This document shows, one piece after another, positions 7,534-15,493 of a stretch of DNA of 49,518 bases. This DNA comes from Bacillota bacterium. Its GTDB lineage: Bacteria; Bacillota; Clostridia; Christensenellales; UMGS416. Where the stretch lies: assembly GCA_023398815.1 (NCBI GenBank), contig JAEWRW010000004.1:1-49518 (forward strand), written 5' to 3'. The stretch's first letter is position 1, and every line of letters starts with the position of its first letter. The position numbers were made by a program, and so were the translations under genes. The notes beneath the pieces are model-generated. The model was not told the DNA's origin. It was given only the letters and a program-made list of their open reading frames with translations, and made no database searches.

Positions 7534-8170
7534 GGCGCCTGCGGCGGGCGGTCCTTTTGATGGCGCAAAAGGACCCAAAACGCCTATGGGCGCGGACGAG
7601 TTTCCGAGACTTGTCGATCGGTACGAGACCGAGTACCAGAGGGCGGTAACTCGCCTTCCCTTATGCTCCGCAACGGGAAGACTCAAACATCCCGCCCCTC
7701 CCAGCGCCTGGATGGCGCAAGGCCGAGGGCCGGGAGTGCGACGCTGTGCGTCGCACTAGCCGCATGACGCGGCGTAAGGCCCGAGTGCTGTCCCAAGCCA
7801 AGTGCCTCCGGTCGCCAAGGGGAAACTCGAAACGCGCCCCGATAGACTGGCAGTCCGGCTCCCGCTGCTAGAACCGCACCCAGCAATACCACTCATTTGG
7901 CTAGAGGACGACGGAAGCTCCCCTAGCTGCGGCGAGAAAGCTGATCGTGCGTCCTACGGGCACGTGTGAGTTCCCCCCTGATGACCGGCGGCAGAAATCC
8001 GGCGACAACGGGCGGGATGTCTGAGCAAGGGCGTTGCGGAGCAATGCCCTTGCGAGTTACCGCCGTTGGCTCCCAAATCGGAGTCGGTCATCAGGTCTAG
8101 GGAACTCGCCTGTGCCCCTCGCGGTTTTGGGCACTTTTGACGCTGCAAAAGTGCCGCCGCGCGGCAGCGC
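7534..8170. repeat. NIR composite: half-units A5 (+) and A6 (-)
   Basis: A5 (7534-7839) and A6 (7958-8170) face each other. A5 has the GGTCCTTTTG form of P0 and the apex CTTCCC/GGGAAG; A6 has GGCACTTTTG and the apex CAAGGGCGTTG/CAATGCCCTTG. A5 is interrupted near 7702-7788, between the P4 and P3 return strands, by a GCGCCTGGATGGCGC module. That module has a nested AGTGCGACG/CGTCGCACT hairpin and ends CGGCGTAAGGCCC. The element fills the space between the PfkB kinase gene and the AKR gene, which are on the same strand. No gene is supported inside. Confidence 0.85.
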
Positions 8171-8257
8171 CGTCCTTTCGGTTCCAGTCGAAACCGATGG
8201 ACAATGTCACTACATGTGGACAATAAAGCCATAACAGCGAAGCATCATCGCTCCCCG

Positions 8258-9226
8258 TTACCCTTCCCTCTGCGCCCGCGGCGGGCTGGCATAATGCTCC
8301 AGCCGCTCCTCGATGTAGGCGCGATCGAGCTCGCCGGTGGCGAGGAACCGCTCCACGATCTCGGGGGTGGGCAGGGCCGCCCGGCCGCCGATGGCCGTGC
8401 ACTTGATGGCCGAGACGGCCGAAGCAAAGCGGGCGCACTCCACGGCGGGCCAGCCACGGGTCAGGCCATAGAAGTAGGCCCCGTGGAAGACGTCGCCCGC
8501 ACCGGTGGTGTCGACGACCGGCACGCGGAAGGCCGGCAGGCGGAACTCGCCCTCGGGCCCGATGCCCACGCAGCCCTGCTCGCCCAGGGTGATGATGACC
8601 GTGTGGGGACCGAGCGCACGCATCTGCCGGCAGCACTCCATCGGGTCAGCCTCGCCGTAGCGGGTTTTGTAGTAAAACTCCGACGGGATGAACACGTCGG
8701 TCAGCGGCAGGAACTGCTCCAGCTCCTCGTTGTAGCCGTCGGCATCCACGAGCACTTGGCCGCCGCCCGCCCGCACCCATTGGGCGGCCTGACGCTCAGC
8801 CGGCGCGCCGCGCTCCACGTGCAGGTACTTCGCCTGGCGGAAATAGGCCTCATTGAGGTCTTCCGGTTGCAAGAGGCGAAGCCTCCGGTTGCCGCCGATG
8901 ATGGAGCGCCCGCCGGTCTCGAGGTCGGAGAGTACAACGCAGTAGCCCGTTTCCCACGCCGGGTCGAAGACCATGGGGGTGGTGTCCACACCGTTGAAGC
9001 GGAAATCGTCGCGGTTGGCCCAACCATCGGGGTCGTCGCCCACCACGGCGGCGTAGGCGCAGGGCACGCCCAACCGGCCCAGCGCCGCCATGCCGGTGGC
9101 TACTTTGCCTCCAAACTGCCAGCTGTGGCTGTTGGCGTGGGCGCCCTGGTTGGGGCGCGGCAGGTGGTCGACGTTGATGAGATAGTCGGACACCGCCACG
9201 CCCATGCCAATGACGAGAGGCGTCAT
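8258..9226 (-). CDS. PfkB-family carbohydrate kinase
   Basis: This is a 322-residue ribokinase-like sugar kinase. The N-terminal sugar-binding signature is seen as FGGKVATGMAALGRLG (residues 38-53) and the C-terminal signature as VDTTGAGDVFHGA (residues 238-250), with D245 as catalytic base and GAG as the anion hole. An AAGGAGG site precedes the ATG. It lies 16 bases behind the aldolase gene on the same strand. Kinase plus class II aldolase recalls the LacC/LacD and IolC/IolJ pairs, in which a keto-sugar phosphate is phosphorylated and then split. The actual sugar cannot be told from the sequence. Confidence 0.9.
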   Translation of the reverse strand: MTPLVIGMGVAVSDYLINVDHLPRPNQGAHANSHSWQFGGKVATGMAALGRLGVPCAYAAVVGDDPDGWANRDDFRFNGVDTTPMVFDPAWETGYCVVLSDLETGGRSIIGGNRRLRLLQPEDLNEAYFRQAKYLHVERGAPAERQAAQWVRAGGGQVLVDADGYNEELEQFLPLTDVFIPSEFYYKTRYGEADPMECCRQMRALGPHTVIITLGEQGCVGIGPEGEFRLPAFRVPVVDTTGAGDVFHGAYFYGLTRGWPAVECARFASAVSAIKCTAIGGRAALPTPEIVERFLATGELDRAYIEERLEHYASPPRAQREG

Positions 9227-9242
9227 ATGCGCCCCCTCCTTC

Positions 9243-10094
9243 TTACACGATTTTGAGGCCCTTCGGATTGAGCAGGCGGAACTTCGCCAGCAGGTATTCC
9301 ATGAGGTCCTTGCGGGTCCCCAGCAGCATCTTCATGTAGCCCACCTTGGGGTCGGCCGCGCACTGGGCATGGATGCTGTCGGTGTAGGCCTGCACAAACT
9401 CGGTGAAGATGTTGACCTTGGTGACCCCGCCCAGGATCGCCGCGCTGACCTGCTCATCGGGGATGCCGCTGGTGCCGTGGAGCACCAGGGGAACGGAGGA
9501 GACGGCGTTCAGCTTGTTCAGCCGGTCGATGTCCAGGTGGGGGGTGGCCACATACACGCCGTGGGAGTTGCCGATGGCCACGGCCAGCGCGTCCACCGGG
9601 GTGTGCTCGAGGTACCAGGTCACCTGCTCGGGCCGGGTGTAGAGCGAGGTGTCCTGGAAGTCAGCGGCGTTGGCGCCGGAGCCGACGTGGCCGACCTCGG
9701 CCTCCACATCCGCGCCCATGGCGTGGGCAATCTTGCAAAGGCCGTTGAGCTTTTTACTGTTTTCCTCATCGCTGAGCTTCGAGCAGTCATACATCACCGA
9801 CTGGAAGCCGCAGCGCAGGGCCCAGCTCAGCTCGTCCTCGTCGCTGCTGTGATCCAGGTGCAGGCACACCGGCACGGGGGTCTTGGCGGCCATGTGTTTG
9901 CCCACGGCGATGAAGTCGTCCATCGACATGTAATTGGTCATGCCGGGGTACTGCATCAGCAGCACGGGCTGGCGCACCTCGGTGGCGGCCTCAATGAGGA
10001 TGCGAATGTTCTCGTAGTTGAGGTTGTTGTACGCGGGGACGCCATACCCCTTTTCCCGGGCGTCGGTCAGCAGTTCTTTGAAACCAACAAGCAT
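9243..10094 (-). CDS. Class II fructose-bisphosphate-type aldolase
   Basis: This encodes a 283-residue zinc-dependent ketose-bisphosphate aldolase. Recognisable motifs are CLHLDHS (D81 catalytic, H82 zinc ligand), ADVEAEVGHVG (residues 128-137), GNSHGVY (H178) and VLHGTSGI (H206), followed by the phosphate-binding KVNIFTE. Length and motif order match the FbaA/GatY/IolJ group. AGGAGG lies correctly before the ATG, and a TATACT box lies about 70 bases upstream. It is followed after 16 bases by the PfkB kinase gene. In a sugar-degradation pathway it would cleave a ketose phosphate to a triose phosphate plus an aldehyde; the exact substrate is open. Confidence 0.9.
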   Translation of the reverse strand: MLVGFKELLTDAREKGYGVPAYNNLNYENIRILIEAATEVRQPVLLMQYPGMTNYMSMDDFIAVGKHMAAKTPVPVCLHLDHSSDEDELSWALRCGFQSVMYDCSKLSDEENSKKLNGLCKIAHAMGADVEAEVGHVGSGANAADFQDTSLYTRPEQVTWYLEHTPVDALAVAIGNSHGVYVATPHLDIDRLNKLNAVSSVPLVLHGTSGIPDEQVSAAILGGVTKVNIFTEFVQAYTDSIHAQCAADPKVGYMKMLLGTRKDLMEYLLAKFRLLNPKGLKIV

Positions 10095-10162
10095 GGGACA
10101 AACCTCCTGTGTGTCAAATGGGGGGCCTCGCGCGCCCGGGGGCGGGCGGGGCCGTTTGGTTC

Positions 10163-10168
10163 AGTATA
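10163..10168 (-). promoter_or_regulatory. Possible -10 box of the aldolase-kinase operon
   Basis: TATACT on the minus strand lies about 70 bases before the aldolase start codon. No convincing -35 was seen. Confidence 0.4.
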
Positions 10169-10345
10169 GCACCGTGGCTATTGTTTGGGCGGCGGAATTG
10201 GAATTGTCTAGGCGGCGGCCACACCGGCAGGTATGGCCTACCATGCAGTCATACCGTCAACCAAACACTATCCACCCTCCTCGTCACTTTTCCGAACGGG
10301 AAGCAACGAGGGTTCTGTCTCACATTCGGGGTATGGCCAACGAGA

Positions 10346-10653
10346 GCGCTGTCGCGCGGGCGGTCCTTTTGATGGCGCCAAGTCCGAGGGCCGTGGCTGT
10401 CCGTTTCGCTTCGGAACTGCTCGTCCATGCGGCCTGGATGCGACGTAAGGAACTGCCGTAGGCGGCACTTTTGCAGCGTCAAAAGTGCCCAAAACCGCAA
10501 GGGGGCGCGGACGAACTTCTAAGACCTGACCATCGGCACTAGCAATGATGCAGCGGCGGGTAACTCGCATGGGCAATGCCCATGCTCAAACATCCCCGCC
10601 CGCTGTCGCATGCCAAGTGCCGCCGATGGCCAGGGGGAAGTTCAAACGCGCCC
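10346..10653 (+). repeat. NIR element half-unit A7 (solo, disrupted)
   Basis: The terminus and the left arm of a GGTCCTTTTG-type P0 hairpin (10346-10377) are followed by inserted modules (about 10378-10457). These include a minus-strand ATGGACGAGCAG copy with the stem GTTCCG/CGAAAC. Then comes a complete GGCACTTTTG-type P0 and the rest of the half-unit. P2 is CGAACTTC/GAAGTTC, P3 contains CCATCGGCAC/GTGCCGCCGATGG, P4 is AGCGGCGGG/CCCGCCCGCT, and the apex is the near-perfect palindrome CATGGGCAATGCCCATG. Confidence 0.8.
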
Positions 10654-10964
10654 GTTAGGAACGAGGAGAAACGACCCAAGGGGCGCGCCCCTTGGGAATC
10701 CCCGCTGTGGCTGGAACAGGGCGTGTATTGCACTCTCATAGCCGTAGGCCGGTTCATCCGGCCAAGGCACGCAGTGGCCTGCCCGTGGCACTCGACCATT
10801 TCCGCCGCAGCGGCGGTCTCCCCGTTAAAGCCGAGTACGACCGACGCAGTTGGACGCCTCGCGGCGGCGTGTACGTCGCGGGGAAAAGCCCGACCCGTTA
10901 CGAGCACTCCTCTCTCGCGGCGAGCGCAAAGCGATCGCCGCGAAAGCGGAGCGAATGCGCAGCG
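10654..10964. repeat. CCCAAGGGG hairpin and module F copy
   Basis: Immediately after A7 a CCCAAGGGG/CCCCTTGGG hairpin (10676-10697) followed by AATCCCCG repeats the sequence found after half-unit A8 (13310-13335). Bases 10780-10964 share blocks with 21020-21290: GTGGCACTCG, a GCGG...GTCTCC stretch, and CTCGCGGCGAGCGC followed by GCCGCGAAAGCG. Each copy has its own GC hairpins. No gene is supported. Confidence 0.6.
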
Positions 10965-12341
10965 TCAAACGGTGTCAAATTCCACCGGCCCAAGGTACTT
11001 CGTCAGCTCCTGGAACACCGGCACATACTTGCCGTGGAGACCGGTGACATGGTGAATGTAGGGGCCGGTGACGAACTTACGCTCCCAGGCGGGCCAGTCA
11101 TTGACCTCCGCCCAGACGTAGTTGCCGTTGGTGACCGGGCCATCGACGCCGCGGGCCTGGCCGGCGAAGAGCTTGTACTCCCCGCGCACGCCATCAAACC
11201 GCGCGATGGTGATGTCGCCGCCCTTGATCTCCCAATAGCCCTTGTACTCGATCATCTGCCGGGCGGCGGGGTCGCGGGCCAGCTGCTGCGGGAACGGCCC
11301 GCAGTGCCACAGCAACTCGGCGTTGTCGTTGGTGGGGTGGCGCACCGTGAGGTCGGCGAGGAAAGGCACGGTGTCGCCCATGGCGGCCGCGTGGGCCAGC
11401 GCCGAGGTGACCGCGCCGTGGATGTCGGTCTCGCAGGCCGTGGGCAGGCCCCGGTCGGTGAGGTCGCCAAAGACAAAGCACACGCCGATGCCCATCGTCT
11501 GGCGGAAGGTGCTCCAGCACTCGCTGGCCATGGCCGTCAGGCCGTGCTGCTTGGCCGCCTGCAGGGCCGCCAGCTCCACCGCCGCAATTTTGCGGATGTC
11601 CTCGGCGGCCATGGCGCTGCAGTCTACCTTGCTCTCAATATCCGCGACCATCTGGGCCACGTCACCGGCGTGGCTGGCCATCAGCTTCTCGGCCTGCCCG
11701 GCGATGTCGGTGGTGGACATGGGGATGACTTCGATGCCGAACTTCTCAATGAGCTCGCTTTCGTTGACCATGACGGATTGGAAGGGCTTCGGGCGGGTGT
11801 TGATCTGCCCGATGCGCATGCGGCGGAACTCCCGCGCGGCGCTCGCTACCCGCACAAACTCCACAAACCCGCGCTGGAACGGTTCGTCCTCCAAGCGGCA
11901 GTTCTCAATGTAGGTGAAGGGCACGCCGTAGCGCACCAGGCCCTTGCCGCTGGCAAAGAGCCCGCACTGGATGTCGGTCTGGCGGGCGCCGATGCCCTCG
12001 GGGGCGGCGTCGCGGGGGCCCCACAGCAGCACCGGCACGCCCAGTGCCTTCCCCAAGAGCGGCACGACTTCCTCGGAGCCGAAGTTGACGTGGGCGATGA
12101 CGACGGCATCCACCCCTGCCTCGCGGAAGCGGCGGGCCACGGCGGGTACGTCGGCGGGGTCAATCAAGAGCCCTTCGTCGTTGAGCCAGTCGATGTCCAC
12201 GATCTCCACGCGGCCAGCGCCCAGCTTCTCCATCTCCTGACGGATGGCGCGCTTGTTGTCCATGGCAAACTTGGTGTCGTACATGCGTCGGCGCGTCGGC
12301 GCGTAGCCGATCTTCACCGTCCAGTCCCGTTGGTAGAGCAT
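10965..12341 (-). CDS. L-fucose/L-arabinose isomerase family protein
   Basis: This is a 458-residue soluble protein resembling the FucI/AraA-like sugar isomerases. The C-terminal catalytic half has ASECW (E274), CETDIHG (E304, D306), FLADLTVRH (D330) and a late GPYIHHVTG histidine pair, consistent with the metal-binding carboxylates and histidine of the family. The N-terminal half is a Rossmann-like domain. Many such proteins act on other aldoses or ketoses. GGGAGG precedes the ATG. It sits upstream of, and on the same strand as, the aldolase-kinase pair, suggesting an isomerase, kinase, aldolase route, but a repeat-filled gap of 870 bases separates them. Confidence 0.82.
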   Translation of the reverse strand: MLYQRDWTVKIGYAPTRRRMYDTKFAMDNKRAIRQEMEKLGAGRVEIVDIDWLNDEGLLIDPADVPAVARRFREAGVDAVVIAHVNFGSEEVVPLLGKALGVPVLLWGPRDAAPEGIGARQTDIQCGLFASGKGLVRYGVPFTYIENCRLEDEPFQRGFVEFVRVASAAREFRRMRIGQINTRPKPFQSVMVNESELIEKFGIEVIPMSTTDIAGQAEKLMASHAGDVAQMVADIESKVDCSAMAAEDIRKIAAVELAALQAAKQHGLTAMASECWSTFRQTMGIGVCFVFGDLTDRGLPTACETDIHGAVTSALAHAAAMGDTVPFLADLTVRHPTNDNAELLWHCGPFPQQLARDPAARQMIEYKGYWEIKGGDITIARFDGVRGEYKLFAGQARGVDGPVTNGNYVWAEVNDWPAWERKFVTGPYIHHVTGLHGKYVPVFQELTKYLGPVEFDTV

Positions 12342-12452
12342 GTGGTTTCCTCCCTTTCCCGCGCCCGTGGCGCGAAGGCGCGGCCCGCCCGTGGCGCGCC
12401 GCTGGCCTGTGTTATTGATACATATAGTACGCCTTTAGCAAAATTCCTTCTG

Positions 12453-12467
12453 TGTAACCGGTTGCAT
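12453..12467 (-). promoter_or_regulatory. LacI/CcpA-type operator (cre-like) upstream of the isomerase gene
   Basis: On the minus strand ATGCAACCGGTTACA fits the catabolite-responsive consensus WTGNAANCGNWNNCW at every defined position. It is also a near-perfect dyad (TGCAACCGGTTACA), as bound by LacI-family regulators. It lies 112 bases before the start codon, upstream of a weak TTTTGC-17-TATCAA pair. Sugar-responsive or CcpA control is inferred. Confidence 0.6.
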
Positions 12468-12550
12468 GGGGTGTTGTGTAGACAGGGGGTATGGGAGGGT
12501 GAATGGAGTGGGCTGTTCATTCGGGTCGCAATGGCTGAAACCCAACATGC

Positions 12551-12898
12551 CTAAAGGTAATGAATGCGCGATGACACAACCTGAATGACATCACCGGAGT
12601 TCAACAGGAGTTCGGTGACGAAGGCCGCGCCGTCCGATTCGCTTTGGCTGTCGTCTTGGCAAGGCGCCGCTTTGATTTCGTGGACATACATGCCAGCGCC
12701 CCACGGTTCGTCCGCCGTGATGGAAAATCGCTGCATCTGCTCAAAGATCAAGCGGTGCGTGGTTCTTCTCGATTGTTCCACTTCACACAACTGGAGTTCT
12801 GCCAGATGCTCGGCATAGCTGATTTTGATGTCCAGCAGCTCCATATCATGCAGAGACAGCTGGCCAACCGCTGCAGCGTTGTCGATCAACAGTGCCAT
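12551..12898 (-). CDS. Small protein of unknown function
   Basis: I do not recognise this 115-residue protein confidently. It has no membrane span and reads like a compact alpha/beta domain, with alternating strands (LHDMELLDIKISY, LQLCEVEQ) and the phrase WGAGMYVHEIKA. A second strand-rich half ends in VIQVVSSRIHYL. This composition is typical of small proteins found as stand-alone or immunity-type genes, but no partner toxin is nearby. An AAAGGCGG site lies before the ATG. It is flanked downstream by the isomerase gene and upstream by a repeat composite, with no operon. Confidence 0.5.
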   Translation of the reverse strand: MALLIDNAAAVGQLSLHDMELLDIKISYAEHLAELQLCEVEQSRRTTHRLIFEQMQRFSITADEPWGAGMYVHEIKAAPCQDDSQSESDGAAFVTELLLNSGDVIQVVSSRIHYL

Positions 12899-13067
12899 GT
12901 GATTGCCGCCTTTCCATCAATCATCTATTCATTGGTGAAAGTATATACAAATTCATGCGGATACAGCAATAGTAATCACTGCCGTCGGGCATTGTGTATG
13001 AGGCGCGGAACCTTGAGCGATATTGGCGCTGAGGTGTGTGTACTTCGTGAAATGCCGTCGCCTATAG

Positions 13068-13665
13068 GAAACGCGCTGCGCTGGGCGGCACTTTTGCAGC
13101 GTCAAAAGTGCCCAAAACCGCAAGAGGGCGCGGACGAACTCCCAAGACCTGGCCATCGGCACAAGCATTGATGCAGCGGCGGGTAACTCGCCTACCCTTT
13201 GCTTCGCAAAGCGCAGACTCAAACATCCCCGCCCGCTGTCGCAGGCCAAGTGCCGCCGATGGCCAGGGGGAAGTTCGAAACGCGCCCGAAAGGAACGAAA
13301 AATAACGACCCAAGGGGTGTCCCCCTTGGGAATCCCCGTCATAGCCAGAGCAGGGCGAAGGCGTTCTTAACCCCTCCCCCAAACTGGGGGGAGGGGCGAT
13401 CGGTTTGGATTGCACAGCGGGAGCTGGGCGCACCGTCCCTTTCGGGCGCGTTCGAGTTACCCCCGGGCGGCTGGCGGCAGAAACCCGGCGACAACGGGCG
13501 GGATGTTTGAGCCGGGGTATTGCAAAGCAATGCCCCGGCGAGTTACCGCCGTTGCCTTCCAAGTTGGTGCCAGCCGCCCGGTCTAGGAAACTCGTCCGCG
13601 CCTCCTAGGGCGCTTTTGGGCACTTTTGGCGCTTACCAAAAGTGCCGCCCAGCGCAGCGCGTTTC
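13068..13665. repeat. NIR composite A8 (+) / A9 (-), the best-preserved copy
   Basis: Half-units at 13068-13287 and 13444-13665 face each other. Both outer ends are the same for 29 bases, starting GAAACGCGCTGCGCTGGGCG and running into the P0 hairpin. A8 helices: P2 CGAACT/AGTTCG, P3 CCATCGGC/GCCGATGG, P4 AGCGG-GGG/CCC-CCGCT, apex CTACCCTTTGC/GCAAAGCGCAG. A9 has CGAGTTTCC in P2 and apex CCGGGGTATTG/CAATGCCCCGG. The 156-base centre holds a CCCAAGGGG/CCCCTTGGG hairpin, a CCCCTCCCCC...GGGGGGAGGGG palindrome and a GGCGCACCGTC motif shared with other copies. No clear target duplication was found; both ends read TAGGAAAC or TAAGAAAC. Confidence 0.9.
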
Positions 13666-13997
13666 TTAAAAAGCTGGGGGCGATGCTAAGTCAAAGACAT
13701 TGCTGCGAAATGCACACATGGAATGCCGCAATCATCATTCGAGCCCATGCCATACGCACCGCCCTTTGTGGGTTGGGAGGTGGGGGAAACTAACAGGAGG
13801 ATGGCTCAGTGGTTTTCCGGCTGCGTTGCCGAAAGGCGCTTGGCGTCGTCTCCGGGAAGCGGGGTCACCAACAGGGGATGACTGCAGTGGTTGTCCGGCC
13901 ACATTGCCGTACAGCGCTTGCGCTGCTTCGCAGCGAGTGCTTTTTTGACAAAAAGCACCATAAGCTTGTACGGTTCGGCGCACCAGCGGGTGCGCCG
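13666..13997. repeat. Module C tandem repeats upstream of cca
   Basis: Two related units of about 75 bases run from about 13792 to 13955, each with CAACAGG.GGATG, then GTGGTT.TCCGG and GTTGCCG or ATTGCCG. The last ends in a GAGTGCTTTT...AAAAGCAC hairpin, TAAGCTTGTACGGTT (13961-13975) and a 9-bp hairpin CGGCGCACC/GGTGCGCCG (13976-13997). The same order of parts occurs at 45720-46097 upstream of hppA. The remaining bases (13666-13790) show nothing recognisable. Confidence 0.65.
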
Positions 13998-14003
13998 TCC
14001 CAT

Positions 14004-14032
14004 TTGCCCCCCGCCCCCCCATGCGCTATAAT
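14004..14032 (+). promoter_or_regulatory. Promoter of the cca-nagA operon
   Basis: TTGCCC (14004-14009), a 17-base spacer and a consensus TATAAT (14027-14032) end 21 bases before the cca start codon, predicting a very short leader. Confidence 0.8.
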
Positions 14033-14053
14033 AGACAGAATCGGAGGGACGCA

Positions 14054-15493
14054 ATGAACAGGACGGTGCCGCCTTTTCTGCGGGCGGCGGCGGAAGGCTT
14101 CGCGGCGGCGGGCGGCGCGCTCTATGTGGTGGGCGGCCGGCCACGCAATGCCCTGTTGGGGTTAGCGGGCGGCGATTGGGACGTCTGCGGCCCCCTGCCC
14201 CCGGATGAGGCCATGGCGCTCTTTGCCGCCGTGCCCGGCGTCACCATCGCCCCGCGCGACACGGCGCTGGGTACCTTCGGGGCCCTGTGCGGGGGCGAGG
14301 AAGCCGAGTACACGACCTTCCGGGCCGAGAGCTACGGCCCCGGCGGCGGCCACCGGCCCCAAAGCGTCACCTTCGGCGTGCCCCAGCGGGAGGATGCCCT
14401 CCGGCGGGACTTCACCGTCAACGCCCTCTATTGGGACATTGCCGCCAATGAACTCAAAGACCCCCTGGGTGGCCGGGCCGACCTCGAACGGCGGGTGTTG
14501 CGCACCTGCCGCGCACCGGAGGAAACCTTTGACGACGACGGCCTGCGCCTGATGCGTTTGGTGCGCTTCTGCGCCGAGCTTGGCTTTGTGCCGGAGGAAG
14601 CAACGGCCCGCGCCGCGCGGGAGCGGGCGCACCTGCTACGCGACATCGCCCCCGAACGCCTGTGGGGGGAGCTGAAGCGCCTGCTGCTGGCCGACACCAA
14701 GTACCCACCCCGCCCCGCCGAACCCCCGCAAGGGATGGACGGTCAGGCGGTCTTTGCCCCCGCGTCCCCCGTGGCGCTGGGTCTCCATTTGTTTGATGAA
14801 CTAGGCCTGCTGGACGTGGTGCTGCCGGAGTTGGCAGAGGGGCGCGGCGTCGCCCAGCGGGCGGATTACCACGACCACGACGTGCTGGGCCACGCCTTTG
14901 CGGCCTGCGCGGCGGCTCCGCCCCGGCTCACCGACCGGGTGGCGGCCCTGCTGCACGATGTGGGCAAACCCGCAGCGCTCCGCCGGGGTGGCCGCATGGT
15001 GGGCCATGACCGCATTGGGCAGGGCATGGCGGCAGAGATCCTCACCCGCCTGCGGTGCCCCACCGCCTTTGTCGACGAGGTCTCGGCGCTCATCGGCGTG
15101 CATATGACTGACCTCGACGGCCGGATGGGCGAGGGCAAGCTGCGGCTCCTCTTTGTGCGGCTGGGGCGGGCGCGTGCCGAGGAACTCATTGACCTCAGGC
15201 GGGCCGACGTGCGGGGCAGCAAGCCCGTGCCGGCAACCTTTGACCCGGCGGCGCGCTGGGTGGCCATCCTTGCCCGCATGGACGCCGACCGTGTGCCCTG
15301 GACACTCGCTGACCTCGCCGTGAACGGTGGCGACCTCATCGCGCTGACCGGTGGGCCGGGCCCCCAGGTGGGCAAGCTCCTGGCTGCCCTGCACCGCCAC
15401 GCCGTATTGCGGCCGCGCCAAAACACCCGCAACGCCCTGCTGGAGCAGGCCCGCACGATTTGGAACGACCAACGATGGAGGAATGAACCATGA
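14054..15493 (+). CDS. cca: CCA tRNA nucleotidyltransferase with HD domain
   Basis: This 479-residue enzyme adds or repairs the CCA end of tRNAs. The class II nucleotidyltransferase signature is visible as VVGGRPRN (residues 25-32) followed by the catalytic DxD, D41-W-D43, and RRDFTVNALYWD near 117-128. The tRNA-binding neck is followed by an HD phosphohydrolase domain with HDHDV near 274 and LLHDVGK near 299. GGAGG precedes the ATG by 7 bases. The stop overlaps the nagA start by four bases (ATGA), so the genes are translationally coupled. The N and HD parts together are longer than the minimal Bacillus enzyme. Poly(A) polymerase activity cannot be ruled out by eye. Confidence 0.9.
   Translation: MNRTVPPFLRAAAEGFAAAGGALYVVGGRPRNALLGLAGGDWDVCGPLPPDEAMALFAAVPGVTIAPRDTALGTFGALCGGEEAEYTTFRAESYGPGGGHRPQSVTFGVPQREDALRRDFTVNALYWDIAANELKDPLGGRADLERRVLRTCRAPEETFDDDGLRLMRLVRFCAELGFVPEEATARAARERAHLLRDIAPERLWGELKRLLLADTKYPPRPAEPPQGMDGQAVFAPASPVALGLHLFDELGLLDVVLPELAEGRGVAQRADYHDHDVLGHAFAACAAAPPRLTDRVAALLHDVGKPAALRRGGRMVGHDRIGQGMAAEILTRLRCPTAFVDEVSALIGVHMTDLDGRMGEGKLRLLFVRLGRARAEELIDLRRADVRGSKPVPATFDPAARWVAILARMDADRVPWTLADLAVNGGDLIALTGGPGPQVGKLLAALHRHAVLRPRQNTRNALLEQARTIWNDQRWRNEP

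Noticed and set aside
10676..10697. CCCAAGGGG/CCCCTTGGG hairpin as a transcription terminator
   Set aside because: No T-run follows on either strand, and the same hairpin recurs as part of the repeat element at 13310-13335.
13060..13675. Target-site duplication flanking composite A8/A9
   Set aside because: Flanks (CCTATAG and TTAAAAAG) share no convincing direct repeat; at most a TA dinucleotide.
13735..14022. A 95-codon minus-strand frame with a protein-like composition
   Set aside because: It overlaps the module C repeats and the cca promoter. Similar conceptual proteins arise wherever this repeat occurs, so it is a repeat translation rather than a gene.
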